From Holothuria scabra (Eukaryota; Echinodermata; Holothuroidea; Aspidochirotida; Holothuriidae), in NCBI GenBank assembly GCA_037179385.1, contig CM074185.1, positions 6,567,371 to 6,631,370 of the forward strand: a stretch of 64,000 bases of DNA, written 5' to 3'. Below the pieces are notes generated by a model. The model saw only the letters and a list, made by a program, of their open reading frames with translations, ran no database searches and was not told where the DNA came from. The position numbers and the translations under genes are program-made. Positions 24,401 to 36,400 of the stretch are shown piece after piece. The number at the start of each line of letters is the position of its first letter. The stretch's first letter is position 1.

Positions 24401-27400
24401 TGATACAACTCCATTTGAGAAGTTAGACAACACTCCCCAGGATCTCCTATGAAATTCCAGGGAACTCATCTTGGATCATCAGTGTGATAATTGATTTGTT
24501 TGCCTGGTCAGATATTAAATCAGCTCAAGTTTTCTGGCCCAGTTGAAATACATGAACACCTTATTCACCTTGCCTTGCACTCAAGAAGTGAGGTACTGTA
24601 GACATTGGTCTAATCAGCCACGGAGGGACCGGAATTCGTTCACCCTGACATCTGATGTCCTTCAAAGAGGGAAAACACTTTTTGTATTGCCCAAATTTTG
24701 TTATGACTGTGTGAATAATTCATTTAAATTTCTTCTGAAAGGAACATAAGTTTGTTAAAACATTGATCCAATACAGGGAAGGTGGTCTAATTGAATTTTT
24801 TGGAGGAATTCCAGTTGCCGTTTATGCAAGTAGTTTTCACTGTGACTGTGTTGTTCCTTACAAAACATTGCCTGTTAGAAACACTCAAAATGGATTTTTA
24901 AACTTCATGTTAGTTTTTCACTTCTCATTTCAAACAAGAAAAAGTGTCACATGTCATGTGTCAAGTGAAAGAATCCCAGGGTACTGTTGAATTCCAGTCC
25001 CCTTAGTATATCTATCAAAGGGATTACATTTGATGATTGACAAGAAGAGGTTTGGTTTTGAACTCTGACTGACTTGTTTGTTTCATACAAATTGAACAAG
25101 AAAGAAAAACTGTTTTCTTGTAATTTTCTGTGAGTTTTTTTCTTACAAAACTAAACAAGCAAACAGAGTGTAAATATGTTGTAAGAATGTGTCATCTGGG
25201 CCCAACTCCCACTCCCCCTTCATTCACCTCACTAACTGCTTCCGCCTCTCATGCAGAAGGCCCGGGTTCGAATCCCAGGTGGAGTTATACCAAAGCAATA
25301 CTGACTGAAACTGCATCCCAAATAAGGCACAGTTAATCAATAATCCATTAAAGGTTTTCTGAGCAGCTCCTTTTGTTACCATAACAAAAGGACATGACAA
25401 CCATTGCTGAAAGATGAGCCTTTACTGTCCACAGAGTCACTGAAGTGTAGTCTTAAGCCACTCCCCTTTTGCATATGCTGTGGCTGTGAAGAGGAGAGCC
25501 AGCCACACACTTGATACACACTCTGAATAGACCCATTGTTGTGCTCGCCCACCAGTTCCCATCAGTAAGATAAGTCTACAACCCCTAACTGACGGCACCC
25601 TTTCTTTCATTACAAGTACTCGCTTTGCTCTTATTATACCCATACATAGCAGGCTCTCTTGGAACTATTTATGTACTGAAAGTTTATCTCACTATCAGTT
25701 TCCTTTGTGTATAAACACAATGAAGTGGACAGTTAGTGATACAATTGAAGAAAATGATCTTATTCATTAGATACTTTCTCCCTATTGTCAGTACAGTCAC
25801 CCACCTAAGGGGTTTACAGCTATTCATCACAATGTGACACTTGAGTGTGAACTTTCCATAAATTTTTCTTGATGAGCTCTAAGAATAGGCCTGGCAGGCA
25901 GTCAGTTGTTACCATAGATTAGATCAATAGACCTCTATGCATTATTTGAGGGCAAAATAATACATTTAGCAGGGTTTCTCTTTAGCACTGAAAAAAAGGA
26001 CTGTGACCATCTAGCTAAAACCAGTTGGTTAGAAATTGAGTCATTAAACATCATCTAAACAACAAAATTGCCCCTCCCCCTTTTCCAGAAGAAGAAGGGG
26101 AAATCCCCGCCCATTCATTTCCATGAAAATCAAACAACGTCAAATTGTCTCTAATGGACACCTTTGTAGCAATGTTTGAACTTGCAGAAATGGACAGCCT
26201 TTAAGGTCCTTTATATTGCATCTTATAGTGTCCTCGAAGCAAGCTTTTTACCCTCCCCCAAATCCACCTGTAACTTTGAAAAAAGCTTGCATCAATTTGG
26301 ACTTGGGATTTGGCAGAAATAACCCTCTCCTTGCCTTGTCTCTTGCCTTCTTTTTCGAACATATGTGTGAAATTGCTTTAAAGAATAGGGTATAGAGATT
26401 ATGCATGTGACGTCAGCGCGTTCCACTGGATGGAAATGATCGAAGGCAGTCGTTGTGTTACCAAAAGACCTACGCAACTGCACAGTAGCAACAATTGTTG
26501 TAAAATGGACATGTGGATAGAAAAAAACTGAGAGATTCGCAGGGCAGTGACGTAGGTGCATAAGCCCTGTATGAGGCATCTTCATATGCAGTACATAATT
26601 AAGTTTTGAACTGCTCAGATTTCAACTCCTCCATGTTATCCACTCTCAGTGTATTTTCACAAAAGTATACAATTTCAGAACCCCTATCCAGACACTGAAA
26701 GTTTCTTACCAAACTTAAGGGCCATTCAGGGTACAGCATTTTAAAGAAAAGGACCTATAGCTGTAATAGGTCAGTTCTGTAAAGCACATGTAGTAATGAA
26801 GCAGTGGATTATCTTTCTCATCTATGGGCCAATGTTCAGTGAAGGGCCTGGATTTTCATTGGTACATCTTTCTTAAAACCAGAAACCCCACCCCCATGGT
26901 CCAACCTTGCAATGCAAAAACACCTAAAATAGCTTTTTTTTTCTCTTTTTCTTTAGACTTTTACCTCATGTTGTGCCCCAACCCACCCAAGACACAATCC
27001 TGGCTACATGCCTGGGACCACAAAAAGGGGGGGTTGGGTTTGAGAACCCCCAATGACCCAACTTCGCAATGCAAAAAACACCTAAAATAGGGTTTTATTT
27101 CTCTCTATCCTTAGACTTTTTCCTCATGTCGTGCCCCAACCGCCCCCCATGACACCAACCCCCCCCCCATATGACACAATCCTGGCTATGTGCCTGGGAC
27201 CACACAAAAAGGCAGGTATTTTATCTGAAAGGGGGATGAGTCCCATTTTCAAAAGGACATTGATTTAAATCCTTACTTTTCTTTGTGGGCTCACTGGATT
27301 ACCTCAAGGCTGGATTTTGCCTGTGTGCTGCCAGGTAAACACCCAGAACATATCACTCAATTAATGTGCACATGTTGTTGTTCAATTAAAGAAACTTATA

Positions 27401-30400
27401 ATTTGAAGGCATATTATAAATTTGCTTTCTACCATCATGAGATTCTTTCCCATAAATGAATATTTTCATGAAATCCATCTGTTGAAATATTTAGTAATAT
27501 TTAGCAGTTATATAATAATTTTTAGAGGTAACTCAATATGCTTGGTGTTGTGTTTTTTCAGTGTTATGGATCAATAACTGTAATTTGAATAACTGGTTTA
27601 CATTCTCTATAGATCAATACGTTGGCTAGATAGATGTATCAAGGGGAACAAAAGACCACATGAGCAGAATTTATTTGCAATAATACAGGGTGGACTGGAC
27701 GCCAAGCTGCGGACATTCTGTGCTAAAGGTAAGCAGTTCTAGCATTTTAAAATCCATTTCATTGGTTTGAAAGGGATGGTGGGTCAGTCCCAAATGACCT
27801 TTACATAATGGTGTGTGCTTGATACATGTTAAAAATAATTTTAAATTAGTTGGTCACAAGGGTGCGCTATTCCAAAATACAGTCTTTCCACTCCAGGAAC
27901 CCTGAGTTGACTTGGTGCAGTCACTATCTCATCAAGCTCATTTAGGTGCCCTGGCAGGTGTTACTTATCTGTTATTCGCCTCATCATGTCTTTGTGTAAC
28001 AAAAAGATAGAAGTCCTTGCATGTGACATGAATTTGCTTGAGTAGAATGCAACATTTAATTTTGTATCAACAACCTGCCTAGATGGTTATGCAGTTGGTA
28101 TACAGTTTTCACTGAAGAAATGGTAATCCATTTTTAAAAACTGTGAGCTAAGGTTACAGTGTATCATTTCCCATTCATCTCTCATCAGCTTCAAGGTCCT
28201 ATTCAAAATCCTCTTCAGGATCATCCATTTTTCCATTCATATGGCCCTGCATATGTGTGAAATTGCTTTAAAGAATAGGGTATAGAGATTATGCATGTGA
28301 CGTCAGCGCGTTCCACTGGATGGAAATAATCGAAGGCGGTCGTTGTGTTACCAAAAGACCTACGCAACTGCACAGTAGCAACAATTGTTGTAAAATGGAC
28401 ATGTGGATAGAAAAAACTGAGAGATTCGCAGGGCAGTGACGTAGGTGCATAAGCCCTGTATGAGGCATCTTCATATGCAGTACATAATTAAGTTTTGAAC
28501 TGCTCAGATTTCAACTCCTCCATGTTATCCACTCTCAGTGTATTTTCACAAAAGTATACAATTTTGAACAACCTTAAGGGATGGTTTTTCTTTAAGTGAC
28601 AATAAATAATATTTGGAGGGATGAATAAATGATAAGAATATTCCACCATGTTTTAAAATGTTTGAATGTTTTGGGGAAAGTTGGAAGCATGTATTTATGT
28701 AAAACTGAGAATGGTCATACATGTTCAACAATGGAACTAAGTAAATTTGTCAACTAGGTTTGAAAAGCCATTCACCCCAAAAATGCATTTATTTAGGAGT
28801 ATCATGATATAAACAACCAATGCTCTGAACAAACCTATCATTTAATCAACCCTCTCCAAGATTAAATGTTAGTATGAGGAAAGGCACAAGGGCACCTTTC
28901 TAGTAGCCAGCGTATCACACTCAGCCTTCCCAATCTGCATAGGATGCTTGTCTGCTCACCCAATATTTCCCATCTATTTTCATTTTATTAAAATTTCTAC
29001 AAGGTTTAATCTGATGTAAATAGGTCCCCATCTCTAGTTTTGATGTTTTCTGGAAGGAAAAATTTTCTCTTTTCATATTTTTATGTAGAAATGGTAAAAA
29101 GGGACACTCCAGGTTATGCTATTGGAGGACTCAGTGGGGGAGAGGAAAAGGACCACTTCTGGAGAATGGTGACTTTATCGACAGATTATTTGCCAACAAA
29201 CAAACCAAGATATTGCATGGGAGTCGGGTGAGACACTATATTTATGATGTCCCCATGCATTGCTGCTGGTTGTAGCCGGCTTGCAAGCGACATATTATGA
29301 AGATTATTTCAACCTGTTTATGGCATAAAATGCCAGTCATCAAAGACATATTCTGGTGCCTTCGTACAAGAGTCCTTTTATTTTTCTTTGTAACGATATT
29401 TCCTATTGTCAATGAATTCAATCAAAATATAATTTTTGAAATCTTTTTCTGTAGATCTAACATAACCCTACACCATATGTAGGGTTACAGTAGGTTGGAT
29501 TGAGTTTCATGACCCAGTTTCCAATTAATTGGTTCAAGTGAGCCAGCTACTGCCCTTTTCCAGTTGTGACTCACTTGTTTGTTTTCCCCACATGATCCAC
29601 ATCATTGCTTATGCTTAGCACAAAGCACAATGGCAGTAGAATCTGTTTAGAAAGTCTTTGGTATGACCTGGCCAGAACTCGAACTCCTGACCTCTGGACT
29701 ACAAGTCTGATGCTCTAACCACTTGACCATGCAGTCGGTCATATGTAGGATATATCAAACAGTGTGATAAATGTTCCCTGTAGTAGGATCCAAATTATAA
29801 ATGAGTTAAAGGCATATTCTGGAGACAAAAGTCATTAACTTCAAAATGTGCAGAAAAATGTTCTCTTTCAGGAAATGAAAACTGCATCTCAATAGCCCAT
29901 AGCATTCAGAAATTACAAACTTTTAAAATTTTGCAATTTTTTCTTGGTATTTGTAGCATTATGGGAAATCTGTGATATCATCGTGGCAGATTAATTTGAC
30001 GTTGCATTCCATTCTTTAATAATTATGCTGCTGCTGCAAGCAACATTTAGCAACTTTTTTGGTCGCACCCTTTGTATTGTGAAGGGTAATGCTAGATCTA
30101 CAGGAAAAGATATTCGAACATTCCAACAGTATCAAATTTCAGGGAAAAACAGAAACAAACAGAAAGAAATCTTGGGAAATTTTCCCAAATTACATAACTT
30201 TCTGTGACTTTGTTGAAAAGGAGAGGTGTTTTTAACGAAAATAATCAGTCTTTAAAGTGAAACATCCTGAGTAATGAAAATGGTATTGTGACAAGGCTTG
30301 AAGGACATGGGGTGAAATATTTTTGTTTTTCTTACAAGACAGAAGGGAAAAGCCACCAGAATATGCCTTTAAGTGTAACATCAAAATCATGTACCCTGAT

Positions 30401-33400
30401 GGCATCACAGATCTCCAGTAATGCATTTCATGGAAACAAAACTTGCATTTGACAATGCTTTTCTTCAAAACTCCTTATTTAGATGCAGTTTTCTCCTCCT
30501 GAAAGGGAAGTTTTTTTTACATGTGTAGAAGACAATAAATTTGGTCTGCAACCACTCCCTTCAATACTGATATTTGAAAGGATGGATTATCTGGGATATC
30601 TCCCAGTAAAGTAGATTAAATATTGCTGTAATGAAATATCAAACATTTAAGTGTTGAAAAGTTTGTCCATATTCATTCACTCTGTGACACTATGTGTAAC
30701 AGTTGAATGCTTTTGGACAGTAACATTTACTTTTTACAGTGTATGAATGAGGGCAGCAGACAGGTAGCAAGTGATTGGACCTGAGAATCATTCAGAAAAT
30801 TTCACCCGTCTACTGATGCAATTTTATGTAAAATTGACTTTAATGGATTGGCTTAGCCACACCTCTCCTTGTCTTTTTATATAGACAGCAATGAGGGAAA
30901 CAACCTCTGAGACTTGAAACCAGCCATCAGTTTAAATCTAATTGGCATGCTTTACATGTCTCAGTATGAAAATCTGTTGAAAAACTGGCATCCCTCACCC
31001 TAACATGTCTTTTACACATCCTCCCTTGTCGTGCCCAGACTTGTAATATACATTTGTTAATTTCTGGAATGTTTCTCTCCATAAATTGTATCCATGCTGA
31101 AATATTTTTACACTTCTCACTGCACTGTCATTATACCTTTTTAAAGGGCAAATAGTCTAGGACTTCCAACAGTATAACTTCAACCCCCTCTGCAGATCAG
31201 CACTTCTTGTGTTTATTGCCTGATGGACAATCAAGTGTTTGTAAGTAATGTGTGTGCCACTCCCTGTGCAAAGTGTACTTTGTGAGGTACTCTACATCTT
31301 TTGGATTTAATGTCATGAAACACCAGTCACCACTTGATAATTCCCCCTCCCTCCCCCCTCCCAAGGAAATTGTACCTTTGGGTCATGAGGTTCTGTTTTT
31401 TAAGTGTCTCTAGCACAACCTACAATATTTTTAGGCGTGCACAAGATTTGAAGCAAATAAACCACTCTGATTGATTGGTGATCAGTGGAATAATGCATAC
31501 ATCGGCAGATTGCTGAACTCTGCAAAATATTGCCTTACCTATATTTGGAAGATTCCAAAGACTGGCATTTAAATTCAGGAATGAGCAGAAGTTTAATTGT
31601 GTGGGAAATACAAAAAGGGGTTTTCAATGGCTGTTCAATGTCCATGAAAACTATAATTGAATGCAGGGAATGAAATCGTTGACTAACATTGTTTTATCTC
31701 CAGGTATGCTGTTGACTTGGTCGTCTGCTGTGCTTTAGGAGTTGATATGTTTGACTGTGTGTTTCCCACCAGAACAGCGGTAAGTTGACGTACAACAAGT
31801 TAAGAATTGATTAAATAATTGGTTAGGTATTAATGAAATATGGCACACCAGAAATGACTCTAGCTTTATCAATTGTGAAGTGAGAAGACAAAACTTTTGC
31901 TACTAAACTGGTTCATGTCTCACATGCATCAGCATGAAATTTCCATTGAGATTCTTTCTTGTCTACCCCCTCCCCTGCCCTTCCTTCCCTGCCCTACCAT
32001 CGAAAAGGTCCACTTCATCCTCTACCCTGCCAAAATAAAGCTTGTGATATATTTGCTGCTTCTGTGATATTTGTGTCCATAAATTTTATTCCTGTTAAAA
32101 TATTTTTGCACTGCCATTTGTACAGAATACTGATGTTATGTGTTTTCATGGGTTGCTCGTCTGTTATCACATTGTCTGTGTCAAAATCTAGGACTTGAGT
32201 CATAAAGAATATCACAGGCAAAAACTCACTCTGTTTTGTTCCTTGCACTTGATACATGACGATAGAAGTGAATAGCACATCTTAGCCATCTCAAGCTGGC
32301 AACTAATAATCCAGAATCTATCAGAGAACTTCCTGTTCAAGTACAGTGTCTTGAGATCAATAAAGTTAAAGTCATTTGCCCCCTTCAAAGACTATTTGCT
32401 CAACAGAGCAACAAGGTTGGTTTAAAAGGGGTTAACTGCCACAATTACAGAGACAAGCTTCACCCGAGAAAATGCCTTTTTCACGGGTAACATTGGCTAA
32501 AATGCCATATCTAATTTTATCAGCATGAATGGACTAAAATTATTTGCCAATTTGGTAAATTACTGGAGACTTGAAATGAAGAGAGCATCTAAAAATTATG
32601 TTTTAAGTTTGAAAGTTTTTTGTACTTTGTTTCTGATTTTGGAGAGTGGCCTGATTATTTCTAACTTAAAGGGGCTCATTGATTTGATATCTATTACTTA
32701 ATGAGAGTGTTAGAGGGTCACTACCACATGACAATGCTTATAGTTAGCATTATGAATCAAGTTTCATATCCAATAATTATTGAAAAAGTAAAAATTTTGA
32801 ATTTTGTGGTGTCCTGACATGTAATCTCAAAAAATGTCTGGTCACAAATTTTTGAAAAACAAATTGAGCCGTTATGTACTCACTCATAAAAGAGTTATTT
32901 GTATGTAAGATATGGAAATTGTCTAATCGTGAGCATTTTTCATTGGTATGTGAAGAAAACTTCAAAGCTTTGGTAATATTTTTTGAATTTCATGAACCAA
33001 CTCAATGAGCCACTTTAACTCACATCGGTGTTTGTGACAGTATGTAGAGCACTTTATATAATCTTGCATGCAAGCTATACAGTTGTTAGCATTAGTGATT
33101 TACATCATACTAGCGGCAGTTACACTGCAAAGTCAGATTTCTGTAGAAGACATATCATCCTGCCAAGCTGGCAAGGTATCATTGTTGTATTGTTTGGCAG
33201 GCTACCGAACTGAGCCCTGAATGTATACAGAAGTGGTTACAATGTAATACGAATGATTTGTTATGCAATGTTGTGTCTATTCAATTTGGCATGCCCCCTT
33301 GGAAGAGAAAAAAAACACCTCGACTAAGTGTACAGTTAAAGGTGTCACTATTATCAAAATTTACACTTTGCTGCAATGAGTAAAGTACTGAGATATGCTT

Positions 33401-36400
33401 GTAAAGACATCATAAATAACAGAAAGTTTTGGAATACCATCGTATGCCATGGTGTCTTCCATTGGTGTGCCCTAAAATAGGGCTAGCCCAAATTATGCAG
33501 TTTCAGATTTTAAGATATGGCAGAATGCTTGGATACAAATACAAGACTGGCTACCTCTGGGTACAAGTATTTAACTAACTGGGTCAAATGTTCTGTGATC
33601 TTTTATGCCATTAATTATTACCTGAAATCTCTGTCAACAGCATGGATAGTTCAGGACAAATATGGAAATAAATTGGTTCTTTTAAAGTGAAAAGACATCC
33701 AAGATTTAGATAAAATTTAAAAAGTAAAATATATCATACTTTTAAAATTTTATCTTAAATTGTACTGTTATATCAGGAATATTTCAAATTTTGTTTTTCT
33801 TCTACAGAGATTTGGAAGTGCCTTAATAGATTCTGGTCAATTGAATTTGAAGTCTAAATCTTACAGTTGTGACCTTCAACCAATAGATGACCAGTGTCCG
33901 TGCTTCACTTGTCAAAATCATTCCAGGGCTTACTTACACTGTATTATACAGGAAGCTGTATCCGCACAGCTACTGAGTATACACAATATAGCATTCCAGG
34001 TGAGCATGTTGGTAAACTGCATTTCTGGTTTCCATAATAAGAAAAACCTATGCAGTCCTGATGATGTGTGTATGTGTGTGTGTGTGTGTGTGTATGTTTG
34101 TATGTTTGTGACATCTTGCTGGTTAACATGAGATCTCAAGATAGGAATACCTGACAATTTTAGAACCTGGTACATAGATGCCCCATATTGAGAGGAAGAA
34201 CTATCAATTCTGGTAGATGTCAAAGGTCATCTAAGGTCACCAGAGGTCAAACTCTGAAATTTTGGTTATTACAATAGCTCAATTTAGGTGACTTGAATAG
34301 ATTTTGTATTTGGTATGTGGATGTGTAATGGTCAGAAGATGGTACCGATTGATTTTGGGGAAGATCAAAGGTCATCTGGGGTCACCAGGGGTCAATGTGG
34401 CATTATTTGGATACATATATGTATCAATGATACCTCAATGCATCTTTGCATTCTGGTTTATTTTTTTGAAGTAAACTTGACAACAGTATGGTTTCAATTT
34501 TTTGTTTCACTAACAGCGCCTTAAGATAGGCCTCACCTTAAAAGAAATGTTAATGTTTGACACATTGGTTGAAAAAATACAGGAATCTGGGAAACGACTT
34601 GCTAGAAATATTTGTTTTTTGGTGGAAGCTGTGGCAGTTGAACAGAAACTTGTTTTGCACAGAAAAACACACAGAAAATATGAGTCATAGTTTAGACAAT
34701 TCAGGTTAAGATTGTTAGAAGCCTGTGCAGATATTTGTGGGATAAGCTTTTCCTTGCACCCATTTTCCACCCCCTTCAGTTAGTGTTTGCACGGGTACTA
34801 AAAAATAGGACCTGGGTACCCGATCGCCATACCCATCGGGTACCCGGGTTACCCGGCGTTACGGTGACTAAAAGATATGAGCATTTTGTAAGGCATACTC
34901 CAAAAGATATGAATGGTAACATTAACAGCTGTATTGGAGAGGTATAGCAATCACACTCCCAAGTTCAAAAACATTTGATTTGTCAGGTTTTATCGTCTCA
35001 TTTTGTTTTAAATCAAAATGACAAGTAAAAGAAATGTAACAGAAAACAGTCAAATAAGAAAATTAGTATTTCCCAAGGCCTATATCAATTTGATATTGAA
35101 TTTTGGGATGCTTTCCTACTCGAGAAGGAAGCATACTAAGAGCTCGAAGCTTCTCCTTTTAAAACACTGATATAAAAATATCAACCACTCAGAGCCCTAT
35201 ATTATGGTATTCTCTTGCACGTCCAAAATTACCGATTGTAAATAAACGACGTCATGTTTGTGAACTTCCCTCACACTACTGTACAATGTGCACTAGAATT
35301 ATCACTAATGGGGTAGGTACGTTCTTACATAGCTAGCCTCGTGTTGACATCCAGGCACGGTAACATAGCTTTCACACATAAACTTCGTAGTCTGCGCGAG
35401 CGCCATTTTGGGGCAAAATAACGTAATATGTAATGGCCTGTTTCAAAAACTCTTTCTTGAATGTTTACGGTGTTATTACATTGATGTCGTTTTACTTTAA
35501 TAGATAGTAAAACTGACATGTTAACCGTTATGAAATATTCGAGGATCATACTCGAGGTAGCATACCGCATTAATTATAAGATCGCATACATGCAAGGCTC
35601 AGTTTACCTAGCATGCCAAACATTACGGGCAATGTCTTTTGCAAGCAGGGCGGGGGTGATATGTCTGCTATGTCTGCGTGAAACAGTACAATGTGATTTT
35701 GAATTGGCTGTCAGATAGCTTATTTGCGTGCAAGTTTACAAGTGATATACATGTGATGTGTGAGAAGTAACTCACTACGTGACAATAGCGCGATCGGGCC
35801 GTACGCTGATAAAAATTTCAACCCCGGAAACGAAGTACAAACAACTTTCAAACTTACACATAATTTCTAGGGGCTCTCTTCGTTCTCAGTCTCGGAGAAC
35901 GTTTAACAAATTGGAAAAATATTTTCGTCCATTACCGTGGGCAATGGGGTGATCCGTTTTGCATGCATTTTTTTTTTTAAGATTCGGGTAGTAAATTTGG
36001 AACCGGGTAATATGATGGTGGGCCGGTACCCAGGTACCCGGGTTACCCGTGCAAACACTACCTTCAGTCTCCAGTAGAAGTTTTTGGTACTATAATTTGG
36101 ATATTTTTACAAGTGATAGATTTGTTGTCAGTATTCTGTATTGATATCGTCTGGTCTTTCTCATATCGGTATCATAAACTTTAGATTATGCTAGACTAAT
36201 ATGTTTCCATTTCATTCAACTGGTTTGTTGCTTTCTCCTGTCTCATTGTAGACCTCCAGTGACTTACTTGTTAACGTTACACGTAATTGGTCCACTTCAG
36301 GTCGAGTCTTACCAAAATCTTTAAAATGGAACCCACTGCCATTGCGCAGAATAGGGAAAACAAGCCAGTGAGCCACAGCTGAAAAAAGGCTGTGGCTGAC

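Noticed and set aside
25220..25290. Possible free-standing tRNA gene
   Set aside because: It has a good B box but is followed by the SINE body and lacks a full cloverleaf; it is a SINE head.
34070..34105. GT repeat next to QTRT1 exon 7 as a splicing regulator
   Set aside because: A short simple repeat after the donor; nothing in the sequence supports a function.
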